This document shows, one piece after another, positions 41,743 to 50,584 of a stretch of 64,000 nt of DNA. The stretch covers positions 65,134 through 129,133 of the forward strand of contig JAAYUB010000026.1 in NCBI GenBank assembly GCA_012517875.1, written 5' to 3'. How positions within the stretch are numbered: the first letter of the stretch is position 1; every line of letters begins with the position of its first letter. The notes below the pieces were generated by a model. It was not told the DNA's origin, did not search any database, and was given only the letters and a program-made list of their open reading frames with translations. The position numbers and the translations under genes are program-made. The DNA comes from Acidobacteriota bacterium (GTDB lineage: Bacteria > Acidobacteriota > JAAYUB01).

Positions 41743-43611
41743 GTGACCATTGAGAATCTGCATCGTCGGTACTCGGTTGGCTTAGCTGGCCTGCTGACGG
41801 GCTTGGTCGTTTTGAACGCGATGGGCGGGCTGGCGCGGGGCGAAGGAGGGAAAGTCCGGGCTGCGGCGAGTGCCGACCGGATCGGTCTGGAGAATACGGT
41901 CACACTGGAGATTACCATCGACGGCTCGGACGCTGCCGGGGCGGAGATCGTGGAGAAGCCGTCTGCGCGGGATTTCCGGCTGATTGGCGGACCGAATGTC
42001 TCCACGCAATTCCGCTTCGTCAACGGCAGTGCGTCTTTCACCAAAGTGATCGCTTTCACGTTCATGCCACTCAAGACTGGCGGCCTGGAATTGCCGTCCG
42101 TGAAGATCCGGCTGGACGGGCAGGTGACCAGGACCGATCCGATACCCGTGGAAGTAGTGGCCGGCAGCGTGTTGCCATCCAGTCCGGGCACACGATCGCC
42201 TTTTGGCACGCTGGATCCATTCGACTCGGATGCCGAAGCCGGTGCACCGGTTGATCCGGGAGATGACCTGTTGCTCCGTTTGGAAAGCCCGGTCCGCACC
42301 GTCTGCGTCGGTCAGCCTGTTCCGCTGGATTTGGTGTTGTATTACCGGGTCCGAATCGGCGGCGCCGATCTGGAAAAAGAGGGCAAATTCGAGGGGTTTT
42401 GGGTGGAGACCGTTGAGCTTGACCCCCGAGATCCAAACCGCGTGGGCCGAAGGGAACACGACAGCCGGGTGTACAACACGCAGGTGCTCCGCCGCTGGGT
42501 GCTGTTTCCTTTGCGGCCGGGGCGGTTTGACGCGGACCCGTGGATCCTCAGAATTCTGGTGGAAACGCCGACGCAGTCATTTTTCGGAATGACCCGACGC
42601 CAGGTCGTACTCCGCCGCACGAACTCCATCACGATTGACGTGAGCGACTTTCCCCGGGCCGGCCGGCCGGCCACTTTTCACGGATTGTGTGGCCGGTACG
42701 AGATTCAGGCCGACTTGGACAAATCAGCGGTTGCAACGGGAGAGGCGGCCACCGTACGACTGACCGTGCAGGGGGAGGGCAACCTGCGCAACATCCCCGA
42801 GCAACGGTTGACGGAAACGCCGGGATGCAAAATCTATGCACCCAAAGTTCAAGACAACATCCGCCTGGAAGGCGGCACACTGCGTGGAAGCCGAACCTGG
42901 GAATTTGTGGTGATTCCTCTTGAATCCGGCGTCTTCGAGCTGTCTGTCCCTGCGCTGTCCTTCTTCGATCCGGAATCACGAACCTACCGGTCCGTGACCC
43001 CTCCAGCCATGCGGTTAAACGCCACAGGCGAACGAGTGACCGGGACTGGTGCGGGCAATACCGGTGGATTCACCATGCCAATTCAGATGAAGGGCCGGGA
43101 TATCCGACATATTCATACAGGACCCGCACTCGAGCAAACCCCGCCGGGGCGGCTGTATCGCCGCCCTTGGTTTCTGGCGATATTCGGTGTTCTTACGATC
43201 GTGACACTGGGGGCTGTCGTCATCGATGAACGGCGCCGATATCTCAGTCGCGACCGGCGCAGCTGGGCGCGTTCCCGAGCAGCGGTACAGGCACGCCGGG
43301 ATCTCCGCGCCTGTTCCGCACTTGGTCGGAAAGGGCTCTCCGCGGAGTTGTTTACCGGGGTCTATCGACTGCTCCAGAACTATCTTCAGGCCCGGTTCGG
43401 TGTCAACAGTCTTGAGTTGACGGGCGCCCGGCTTCGGCAGGTGCTGTCGGCACACCAGGTCAGTGAAGCCACCACCGCCGATCTGTTGGACATACTCCAA
43501 CAGTGTGAATGCTATCGCTACGCTCCGGCAGTGGCAGAAACGTTCCGGCCCAAGGAACTCCTGGCGCGGCTCGAACGGCTGATACGGATTATGGAAGGAG
43601 GTCAGCCATGA
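41743..43611 (+). CDS. batD: BatD-like protein
   Basis: 622 residues, start GTG 41743 with GAGG upstream. Signal peptide (VGLAGLLTGLVVLNAMGGLARG), then repeated immunoglobulin-like beta domains as in BatD (AAASADRIGLENTVTLEITIDG; RLTVQGEGNLRNIPEQRLTETPGCKIYAPK). A membrane helix at about 478-496 (PWFLAIFGVLTIVTLGAVVI) and a C-terminal cytoplasmic helical domain follow. Its stop overlaps the batE start (ATGA, 43608-43611). Confidence 0.88.
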   Translation: MTIENLHRRYSVGLAGLLTGLVVLNAMGGLARGEGGKVRAAASADRIGLENTVTLEITIDGSDAAGAEIVEKPSARDFRLIGGPNVSTQFRFVNGSASFTKVIAFTFMPLKTGGLELPSVKIRLDGQVTRTDPIPVEVVAGSVLPSSPGTRSPFGTLDPFDSDAEAGAPVDPGDDLLLRLESPVRTVCVGQPVPLDLVLYYRVRIGGADLEKEGKFEGFWVETVELDPRDPNRVGRREHDSRVYNTQVLRRWVLFPLRPGRFDADPWILRILVETPTQSFFGMTRRQVVLRRTNSITIDVSDFPRAGRPATFHGLCGRYEIQADLDKSAVATGEAATVRLTVQGEGNLRNIPEQRLTETPGCKIYAPKVQDNIRLEGGTLRGSRTWEFVVIPLESGVFELSVPALSFFDPESRTYRSVTPPAMRLNATGERVTGTGAGNTGGFTMPIQMKGRDIRHIHTGPALEQTPPGRLYRRPWFLAIFGVLTIVTLGAVVIDERRRYLSRDRRSWARSRAAVQARRDLRACSALGRKGLSAELFTGVYRLLQNYLQARFGVNSLELTGARLRQVLSAHQVSEATTADLLDILQQCECYRYAPAVAETFRPKELLARLERLIRIMEGGQP

Positions 43612-44417
43612 AGCCGATTGTGGCGTTTGCGTGGCTGATCGTGGGGCTGCTGGTCGGATGGGTGGCGGCGACTGTGCCATCCGAAACACCCGCCAGCATG
43701 GGTGTTCATCTCTATGGCAGCGGTCAGTATGATGCCGCGGATCGTGCCTGGCGCCAGGCGGCGCACGCAACGCCGGGAAACGCTGAATTGTATTACAATC
43801 TTGGTTGCGCCGCTTTCCGACGACACCGCCTGGGTGAAGCCGTGTTGTATTTTCAACGGACCTTGTGGTTGAATCCCGGCCACGCCGACGCAAGCCATAA
43901 TATCAGCTATATCAATAGTTTAACCATTGACAAGGTGCCGCAAAATCCGCCCGGGGTGCCCCAAATTATTCGTGACGTCCTGGTCTCGTGGTTGGGGGTT
44001 AACGGGGTAAGCGGTTTGATGTTGGGTGCGTTCGTTGCCATTTGCCTTGCGGGATGGTACGCACTTCGGGTACGCGATCTGCCGCATCGCCGTACCGCGT
44101 GCTGGATATTCGCCGCTTCGCTATTGCTCGGCATCGCATCGGCAATCCTCCTCTGGGGAGTTGTGGTGCGCGATTCGTCCGTTTCGGAGGGGGTGATTCT
44201 GGCCCGGCAACAAGACGTCCGGAGTGGTCCGTCGCAGGACAATCCGGTGCTTTTTACCGTTCACGAAGGATTGGTTGTTGAACTGGTCGCTCGGACAGAA
44301 GGCTGGTGGCAGGTGGTCTTGCCCAACGGCTGGAATGGTTGGGTGCCCGAAAATCGGTTGGGTGTAGTGCAGTCTAGTGACCTGCCGATTTCGGCGTCGC
44401 CATCGGGCACAGAGTGA
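43608..44417 (+). CDS. batE: BatE-like TPR protein with SH3b domain
   Basis: 269 residues from ATG 43608, strong AAGGAGG site. Signal anchor (IVAFAWLIVGLLVGWVAAT), TPRs (GVHLYGSGQYDAADRAWRQAAH; LYYNLGCAAFRRHRLGEAVLYFQRTL), two membrane helices (SGLMLGAFVAICLAGWYAL; CWIFAASLLLGIASAILLW) and a bacterial SH3 domain (DVRSGPSQDNPVLFTVHEG ... WWQVVLPNGWNGWVPENRLG). SH3b at the end is the BatE layout. Last of the Bat genes; a regulator follows after 123 bp. Confidence 0.88.
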   Translation: MKPIVAFAWLIVGLLVGWVAATVPSETPASMGVHLYGSGQYDAADRAWRQAAHATPGNAELYYNLGCAAFRRHRLGEAVLYFQRTLWLNPGHADASHNISYINSLTIDKVPQNPPGVPQIIRDVLVSWLGVNGVSGLMLGAFVAICLAGWYALRVRDLPHRRTACWIFAASLLLGIASAILLWGVVVRDSSVSEGVILARQQDVRSGPSQDNPVLFTVHEGLVVELVARTEGWWQVVLPNGWNGWVPENRLGVVQSSDLPISASPSGTE

Positions 44418-44540
44418 GTTCCGGCAGGCACGTTGCCGTCGAGACGGAGGAATCAGCATGCACGCCACCGGTCAATGGAAATTGACAAATGCCTGTCGGG
44501 CTATTACATTATAAAACTACAACCAATAGCCGCGATACAG

Positions 44541-45221
44541 ATGGCCACAATCCTAATTGTTGAAGACGAATTGGAAATGGCCCGCGGGCTCAAAGACCTG
44601 CTGGAATTTGAGAGTCATCGGGTCATCCTCGCCGAGGATGGAGCATCCGGACTGCGACTCATCAAGTCGCTGGAACCCAATCTGATCGTACTGGATCTCA
44701 TGTTGCCCGACATGGACGGGTATGAAGTGTGCCGACAAGTCAGATCAGAGAACAGCCGTGTGCCAATCCTCATGCTCACAGCCCGCGGCCAGGAACATGA
44801 TGTCATCCGGGGATTCGAAGCAGGTGTGGACGACTATGTAACCAAGCCCTTTTCGGTGGCACAATTGCTGGCGCGCGTCAAAGCGCTGCTCCGCCGCAGC
44901 CAGGCTCCGGAGACCGACACCCAGAAATTTCAAATCGGTTCCTATTGGGTGGACTGTAACACCTTCGATCTGCGATCCGGCCAGGAGCACATCCCGCTCA
45001 CCTATTACGAAGTGGAAATACTCAAGCTCCTCCATCAACACCAAAACCAGCCGGTCTCCCGAGATGCGATTTTTCAGAAGGTCTGGGGTATGGCGGCCGA
45101 TCCCACCAACCGGGCTGTCGATAATTTCATCGCCAAGCTTCGAAAAAAGATTGAAACAGATCAGAAAAATCCTCAACATTTGATCACCGTATACGGGACG
45201 GGTTACAAACTGATTCCTTAA
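44541..45221 (+). CDS. OmpR/PhoB-family response regulator
   Basis: 226 residues from ATG 44541. The receiver has EDE near 8-10, Asp52 in LIVLDLMLPD, Thr in MLTARG and Lys in VTKPFS. The winged-helix output has LTYYEVEILKLLHQH and NRAVDNFIAKLRKKIE, ending VYGTGYKLIP. No kinase is adjacent. It sits between the Bat operon and the CHAT gene, six bp before the latter, so it could be co-transcribed with it. The ribosome site is weak; an upstream in-frame start adds 20 or more residues unlike the family. Confidence 0.93.
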   Translation: MATILIVEDELEMARGLKDLLEFESHRVILAEDGASGLRLIKSLEPNLIVLDLMLPDMDGYEVCRQVRSENSRVPILMLTARGQEHDVIRGFEAGVDDYVTKPFSVAQLLARVKALLRRSQAPETDTQKFQIGSYWVDCNTFDLRSGQEHIPLTYYEVEILKLLHQHQNQPVSRDAIFQKVWGMAADPTNRAVDNFIAKLRKKIETDQKNPQHLITVYGTGYKLIP

Positions 45222-45227
45222 GCCGGG

Positions 45228-48200
45228 ATGCTTTGTGGGGAGGGTGTCTTGCGGCGCAACCCGATGCTGTCCAGCGGGCTGCGGCGGGCTGTCTGCGTGG
45301 TTCTCGTGTTCGGTGCGGGGTTTGCAGCGGGGCATCAGGTTTCACGTGAAACCTCGGGCCTCCGGATAGCTGAAGCCGCCGCGCTTGAGCATGCGCTTTG
45401 CGGTGAACACGCTGAGGCGATCCGCCTTCTGTCCACATGGATCCGCCATCCTGAAACGGCTCATCGGGCTAGTCGTCTGATGGCTGAATTGGAAGCCAGA
45501 TCGGAAAAGGACCTGCGGGGAGAACTGAGTCCGGCAGACGCGACACTCGTTGGGTTGCACCGCGGACTGCTCTGTGCCGCTCCACGATCACCCGAAAGAC
45601 TGGTGGCGTTTGCGACAACGACTCCGGAATTTTTCTACTGGGATTATGAGCTGGTCCGGCAGCTCACGCCGCCGGCATCGGAACAGGTGCGATTGCTCCT
45701 GCGGCATCTTGGGCCGACAGCGAATCCGTACGCCAGCCTGGCCCGCGACTATTTTGATGGCACGGCTGCGATGTCTCGTCTGCCGGCGATCACCCGACCG
45801 ATATCAATCCGGCAGCTGGACGCGCTCGCAGCGCGTGCGGAGATCTTGCTCCAAAATGAGCGTTTAGGCGCGGCCCGACGCGCCGCTTGGCGGACGGTTG
45901 AGGTGGCGACAGCAATCGGCGACCAGTGGCGCGCGGCGGAAGGCAGGATCCTGTTGGCGCAGATTGCGCTGTCTGACGGTGATGATGAAGCAGCAGAGCA
46001 CCAATTGGATGCGGCATCACGGAGTCTGGAGAAATTTCCCTTGCCGTCCGTACGCCGTCGACGGGACTGTGTGCGGGCCATGCTGCGGGTACGGCAAGGG
46101 CGTGTGGTGGAAGCGGCATCATTGTTCGGAGCGGCCCTCGCATCGGAACGGGACCTCCAAGATCGCATCCACGCCGCAGCCATGGTGAACCAGGGGTTCG
46201 TGCTGGACGAACTCGGCCGCTCCACTGAAGCGTTGCAATGTTATGAATCAGGCTTGGAGTACTACGAGTCGCGGCACGATCAGACATCCGCCGCTCTGGT
46301 GCGCTTGAATCGAGGTGCCTTGCGGGAGCGTTTGAACATTCTGGAAGGGGCCAGAGAGGATTATGAAACGGTTTTAAGGACAGAGACTAGCGGTTCGGCG
46401 CCGGCGCTGGTTGCTTTGGCACAAGGCAATTTGGGCAATATTTTCGCCCGAAAAAGACAGTGGGAGAAGGCGGAACAGTGCTACCGGCATGCCATCGCTG
46501 CAGCCAAAGAAGCGGGCGAATGGGCGCGGGCGGGGCAGATCGCCGGCAATCTGGCCATCGCCCAGCTGGCCAAACAGCACGTCGAGGCAGCGCGAATCTC
46601 CGTGCGGAATGCCCGCCGCTGGGAAGCCCGACAACCATCCCCGCTCGGGAATTATATGATCCGGGGAGTCACGGCCCATCTACTGTATGCCGAAGGCCGG
46701 CTGGCTGAAGCGGAGAACGCGTTCGGTTCTCTGGCTGCGGAGCTTCAGGACGCAGGCTACCGCGCCATGGCCTGGGAGATGTGTTTTTTTCAGGGTAAGG
46801 CACTGGCTGGACAAGGGCGGCACGAGGCGGCGCTGGAGTGCTTTCGACGCACCATGATCGAATTTGACCGCCTGGAGCAGAACTGTGGGGGTGCCGAGGT
46901 TCAGCTTCATTATCTGGAAAATTGTGACGAAGTCGTTGAGGCGTCTTTGGCGAGCCTGCTCGAGTTGATGCAGCGGACATCCCCGCCAGGCCGGAACGAA
47001 GCGGAGGTGTTCCGCCTGCTCGAGTCATACCGGGCTCGGGTGCTGTTTCGTGAGATGGTCGATCGGCATCCGACCCATACGCAATCAGCGTCAGGAATTT
47101 CACTGGCGACTGTCCAGACCTGGTTGAGAAAGCGATCGGCGCTGGCGCTGGTGATCTTTCAAGGGGTGGAGGCTGTCTACCGGCTGCAGCTCAACGGCCG
47201 CGATGCCCGTTTGGAGAAGATGGCACCAGCGGGCCGATTTCAAGAAATAGTGAAAGCCGCCGAAGGAGATCAACCTGAAGCCGAAGCGGCTCGCCGTTCA
47301 TTGGCCGAGCTACTGTTTGTGCGGGATACTGTTCCCGAACTCCAGCGCTACCGAGAATTATTCATCTTGCCGGACGGTTGCCTGTACCGCCTACCGGTTG
47401 AATTATTGCCAGTCATCTTGCAGGACGGGCGCCGACTTCGAGTTGGGGAACAATGGCCGGTCACCTACCTGCCGGCGTGGCGTTTTCTGGCTGTAGGCGG
47501 CAGCACCGAAATTGATTGTTCTCCGGGCGGCGGTTTTCTAGGTATTCATGGATTTTCATCAGGAGCCGCTGGCCGACCGGGATTGCCTTGGGCAGAGCGG
47601 GAAGTACGCGACGCGGCACGAACGCTGCGATGGCCCCACTTCAGGTTGATTGCGGGGAGAGAATTCGCTCGCGGAATCGGCCAGAACAATCAGGCCGGAC
47701 AGCCTTGGGACATCATTCATGTGGCAACCCACATCAAAACCGATGAAACGGTTCCGTGGGAAAGTCGCATCTATTTTTATGCTCAGGGGGAACAGACAGT
47801 CAGCATCTCCTTGTCGGAATTACAGGCGGCGCGATGGCAGGCCAATTTGGTGGTACTGTCGGGGTGCTCGTCCGGGCGAGGTCGGGTGTTTCCCGGGGAT
47901 GGCAACGTCAGTCTGGGGCGGGCGCTGCTGGCGTCAGGAAGCCGGGCAGTTCTCCTGACTCTGTGGCCCGTGCACGACAGATCCGCGGCAGCCTTCATGG
48001 AGCGGTTTTATCTGGAACTGCCCCAACATTCAGGTCAGGTGGCCATCGCCCTTTGCGAAGCTCGCCGATGGATGCGTCGGGATCCCGTGTTCCAAAATCC
48101 CCGCCATTGGGGGGCTTATGTGTTGTTTGGTTTTCCCCGTCCGATCCGGGTAGCCGCGGTTGAGTCGGCGGGGCAGGATCTCGTCTGTTTGTTGTGTCTG

Positions 48201-48257
48201 GTGATTCTGATCTGCATCTTGGTCGTCCGGATGGTCTTGTCATCGATTGTGCGCTGA
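45228..48257 (+). CDS. membrane-anchored TPR-CHAT protease-like protein
   Basis: 1009 residues. One N-terminal helix at 18-35 (LRRAVCVVLVFGAGFAAGH), about 500 residues of TPR-like helical repeats (GNLGNIFARKRQWEKAEQCYRHAIAAAKE and others), then a CHAT caspase-like domain at ~640-985 and a C-terminal helix (DLVCLLCLVILICILVVRMVL). The CHAT catalytic pair is intact: His835 in HVATHIKTD and Cys880 in VLSGCSSGRG, so peptidase activity is plausible. CHAT-TPR proteins act as proteases in several signalling or defence settings; here the neighbours are the Bat genes and a response regulator. Start ATG 45228, or TTG 45249, which has the better GGGGAGGG site. A parS palindrome lies inside the 5' end. 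Confidence 0.88.
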   Translation: MLCGEGVLRRNPMLSSGLRRAVCVVLVFGAGFAAGHQVSRETSGLRIAEAAALEHALCGEHAEAIRLLSTWIRHPETAHRASRLMAELEARSEKDLRGELSPADATLVGLHRGLLCAAPRSPERLVAFATTTPEFFYWDYELVRQLTPPASEQVRLLLRHLGPTANPYASLARDYFDGTAAMSRLPAITRPISIRQLDALAARAEILLQNERLGAARRAAWRTVEVATAIGDQWRAAEGRILLAQIALSDGDDEAAEHQLDAASRSLEKFPLPSVRRRRDCVRAMLRVRQGRVVEAASLFGAALASERDLQDRIHAAAMVNQGFVLDELGRSTEALQCYESGLEYYESRHDQTSAALVRLNRGALRERLNILEGAREDYETVLRTETSGSAPALVALAQGNLGNIFARKRQWEKAEQCYRHAIAAAKEAGEWARAGQIAGNLAIAQLAKQHVEAARISVRNARRWEARQPSPLGNYMIRGVTAHLLYAEGRLAEAENAFGSLAAELQDAGYRAMAWEMCFFQGKALAGQGRHEAALECFRRTMIEFDRLEQNCGGAEVQLHYLENCDEVVEASLASLLELMQRTSPPGRNEAEVFRLLESYRARVLFREMVDRHPTHTQSASGISLATVQTWLRKRSALALVIFQGVEAVYRLQLNGRDARLEKMAPAGRFQEIVKAAEGDQPEAEAARRSLAELLFVRDTVPELQRYRELFILPDGCLYRLPVELLPVILQDGRRLRVGEQWPVTYLPAWRFLAVGGSTEIDCSPGGGFLGIHGFSSGAAGRPGLPWAEREVRDAARTLRWPHFRLIAGREFARGIGQNNQAGQPWDIIHVATHIKTDETVPWESRIYFYAQGEQTVSISLSELQAARWQANLVVLSGCSSGRGRVFPGDGNVSLGRALLASGSRAVLLTLWPVHDRSAAAFMERFYLELPQHSGQVAIALCEARRWMRRDPVFQNPRHWGAYVLFGFPRPIRVAAVESAGQDLVCLLCLVILICILVVRMVLSSIVR
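45338..45353. other. parS: parS centromere-like site inside the CHAT gene
   Basis: GGTTTCACGTGAAACC, a perfect 16-bp palindrome that contains the core GTTTCACGTGAAAC of the universal ParB site (TGTTTCACGTGAAACA). It is read as V-S-R-E-T within the coding sequence. It lies 8.6 kb from parB. Confidence 0.85.
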
Positions 48258-48341
48258 TCACCATTCCCCAGCAAGATTGTATATGCGCACTCATTGATGA
48301 TACACTGAACAGCTAGAGAACTCTGAGCATTGGAGACAGCG

Positions 48342-48761
48342 ATGATGGATAATAAAGGGAAACCTGACGATTTCCAAGTTGTGGACAGACGCAAAGTCAC
48401 CGAAGAGGGAGGCATCCGTGATGAGGCCGCGAGGAGGGACGGGGGGATCGATCCGTCCTCGGGCACCGCAGCAAAAGAAGATACGACATCCAGCAACCGA
48501 CCGGCTGCGGATTTCAATTTTATCCTGAACAACCTGGCCATGCCGGCCCTCGCCTTTCTGGGTGACGTGCCGGATCCTTCCACCGGCCAGACACAACTCA
48601 ACTTGCCGGTAGCCAAACTGTTTATCGACTCACTCGCTGTTCTGCGGGAGAAGACCCGCGGTAATCTGACCGCCGAGGAAGAACACCTGCTCAGCGGACT
48701 CCTTGCCGATTTGCAACTCCGTTTCGTCGAAAAAAGCGACAGCGGAACCAAGCGTTCATGA
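48342..48761 (+). CDS. DUF1844 domain protein
   Basis: 139 residues from ATG 48342 (GGAG upstream). The N-terminal half is polar and disordered. The DUF1844 part is NFILNNLAMPALAFLGDVPDPSTGQTQLNLPVAKLFIDSLAVLREKTRGNLTAEEEHLLSGLLADLQLRFVE. Function unknown in the family. Its stop overlaps the ribF start (ATGA). Confidence 0.9.
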   Translation: MMDNKGKPDDFQVVDRRKVTEEGGIRDEAARRDGGIDPSSGTAAKEDTTSSNRPAADFNFILNNLAMPALAFLGDVPDPSTGQTQLNLPVAKLFIDSLAVLREKTRGNLTAEEEHLLSGLLADLQLRFVEKSDSGTKRS

Positions 48762-49714
48762 GGATCATCCGGGAAATCCACCAGATGACCGGGGCGTTTC
48801 GCCGCCCGGTTGTGACCATTGGAAACTTCGATGGGGTGCACGCGGGGCACCTGAACCTGCTTCGACTGATGCGCCAGGAGGCTGACCGCAGAAAGGTGGA
48901 GGCGGTTTTGGTGACCTTTCATCCGCACCCGCTGGCCGTACTGGCACCGGATCGTTGTCCGGCACTCATTCAGACACTGGAACAAAAACTGGAGGTATTT
49001 GCGACCGCCTGTTTGGACGGAGTCGTAGTCTATCCATTCAACCGCGAGCTGTCTGGTTTATCCGCTGAAGAATTCGTCAGGGATATCCTGGTCCGTCAAT
49101 TAAGCATGTCCGCGGTGGTAATCGGCGCCCAATTCAGCTTTGGCCGCGACCGTCGGGGCAACACGAAGCTTCTTCGTAAGATGGGTGCTGACTTCGGTTT
49201 CGACGTGATCCCTGCGGTAGAAACGGAAGTGGCGGGTGAAGTGGTCTCCAGTACCCGGATCCGCAACTTGCTGATGGCCGGTGAGTTGGAGACAGCCAAC
49301 CAGCTATTGGGACGCCCTTATGCCGTAGACGGCCAGGTGGTCTGTGGCTTACAAATCGGCAAAAAGATCGGCTTTCCGACCGCCAACGTGGAATCGCTGA
49401 TCAATCTGCTTTTGCCGAGCGGGGTTTTCGCAACCACGTTGCTGACGGGCGGCAAGAAATGGGAAGGCGCGGCCAACCTGGGTATACGGCCCACCATTCA
49501 GACCGGCGCACCGTTGTCTTGTCGAAAGCGCGTCCTGGAGATCCACTTGTTTGATTATACGGACAATCTATACGGCTGCGCGGTCCGGGTGAATTTTCAC
49601 CGAATGATCAGATTCGAAAGCAGCTTTCCGACGCTGACAGAGCTCATCACCCAAATCCGATGCGATGTCGACGCTTGCCGCTCCTACTTTCGCCAACAGT
49701 CGAACAACGGCTAG
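48758..49714 (+). CDS. ribF: bifunctional riboflavin kinase/FAD synthetase
   Basis: Makes FMN from riboflavin and FAD from FMN. 318 residues. The FAD synthetase (nucleotidyltransferase) half has VTIGNFDGVHAGHLNL, VTFHPHPLAVL, VIGAQFSFGRDRRGN and VSSTRIRNLL. The riboflavin kinase half has RPYAVDGQVVCGLQIGKKIGFPTANV, YGCAVRVNFHRMIRFESSFPTLTELITQI. Start ATG 48758, coupled to DUF1844 by a four-base overlap. Confidence 0.97.
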   Translation: MRIIREIHQMTGAFRRPVVTIGNFDGVHAGHLNLLRLMRQEADRRKVEAVLVTFHPHPLAVLAPDRCPALIQTLEQKLEVFATACLDGVVVYPFNRELSGLSAEEFVRDILVRQLSMSAVVIGAQFSFGRDRRGNTKLLRKMGADFGFDVIPAVETEVAGEVVSSTRIRNLLMAGELETANQLLGRPYAVDGQVVCGLQIGKKIGFPTANVESLINLLLPSGVFATTLLTGGKKWEGAANLGIRPTIQTGAPLSCRKRVLEIHLFDYTDNLYGCAVRVNFHRMIRFESSFPTLTELITQIRCDVDACRSYFRQQSNNG

Positions 49715-49803
49715 CGCTCGATCGTTCGTGATATATTGTCAGACATTGAAACGATCCGGGCATAATACGAATCCCTGATTGTGAGCATGATGAGGAGTGT
49801 GCG

Positions 49804-50571
49804 ATGCCAAACAAAGCGTGGCTGTTCCTGTTGATGATTTTGATGTCGTCCGGAGTCTGGGGCCGGGTCGCCGATGATAACCGCGCGCAGGGAATGATTC
49901 AGCGAACCATTCAGGCGCTCGGTGGCGAAAAATTTCTGACCTGGAAAGATATGTATGGTCACGGGCGAATTTTCATCATAAAGCGTGACGGTCAATCGTG
50001 GACGAAATTTTGGGAATATTATCGCTGGGAAGGCAAATCCCGCACCGAGCTGGAAAAGCAGCACGAAGCTTTGGCGGACATCTTCAACCTGGAACTCGGT
50101 AAGGGCTGGACTTACGAATACGGACGAGTCAAACCCAAAACTGAAGAAGAAATGAGACGGTTCCGGCAGTCGGAAAAAAGGAACATCTATAACATTTTTC
50201 GACGCCGCTGGCAGGAAGACGGGATGAAGGTGCTGTACTACAGTTCCTCCGAAATTGAAACAGTCAAACCCATGGAAGCATTGGAATTCATCGACGCGGA
50301 GAATTACACGGTCACGGTTTTTTTTGAGGAAGGTGCCCCGCTACCGGTCAAAGTAGAATATCAGGACCGCAATGAGGATGGAATTGTCCTTCCCAAGTCG
50401 GAGATGTTCTTCCGCTGGTTCCGCTCCAGCGGGGTGATGGCACCCCATCGAGTCGAATTTTTTACCCGGGAAAGCAACACCGGACTGGTGGAGTACTCCG
50501 AGGTCAATTTCAACGTCGGCCTGGCCGAGGCGCTGTTTCAAGAACCGATTCCGCCAGTGAAAAAGAAGTAA
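49804..50571 (+). CDS. exported LolA/outer-membrane-lipoprotein-sorting-like protein
   Basis: 255 residues with a signal peptide (KAWLFLLMILMSSGVWGRV). The body begins AQGMIQRTIQALGGEKFLTWKDMYGHGRIFIIKRDG, a pattern seen in periplasmic proteins of the LolA-like half-barrel group common in Acidobacteriota. It ends with FTRESNTGLVEYSEVNFNVGL and the proline-rich FQEPIPPVKKK. No lipobox. The role is inferred from fold likeness only. It is upstream of mnmG with a 13-bp gap. TTGTCA and CATAAT 19 bp apart at 49736-49766 could be its promoter. Confidence 0.65.
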   Translation: MPNKAWLFLLMILMSSGVWGRVADDNRAQGMIQRTIQALGGEKFLTWKDMYGHGRIFIIKRDGQSWTKFWEYYRWEGKSRTELEKQHEALADIFNLELGKGWTYEYGRVKPKTEEEMRRFRQSEKRNIYNIFRRRWQEDGMKVLYYSSSEIETVKPMEALEFIDAENYTVTVFFEEGAPLPVKVEYQDRNEDGIVLPKSEMFFRWFRSSGVMAPHRVEFFTRESNTGLVEYSEVNFNVGLAEALFQEPIPPVKKK

Positions 50572-50584
50572 ACGGCGGTATCCC

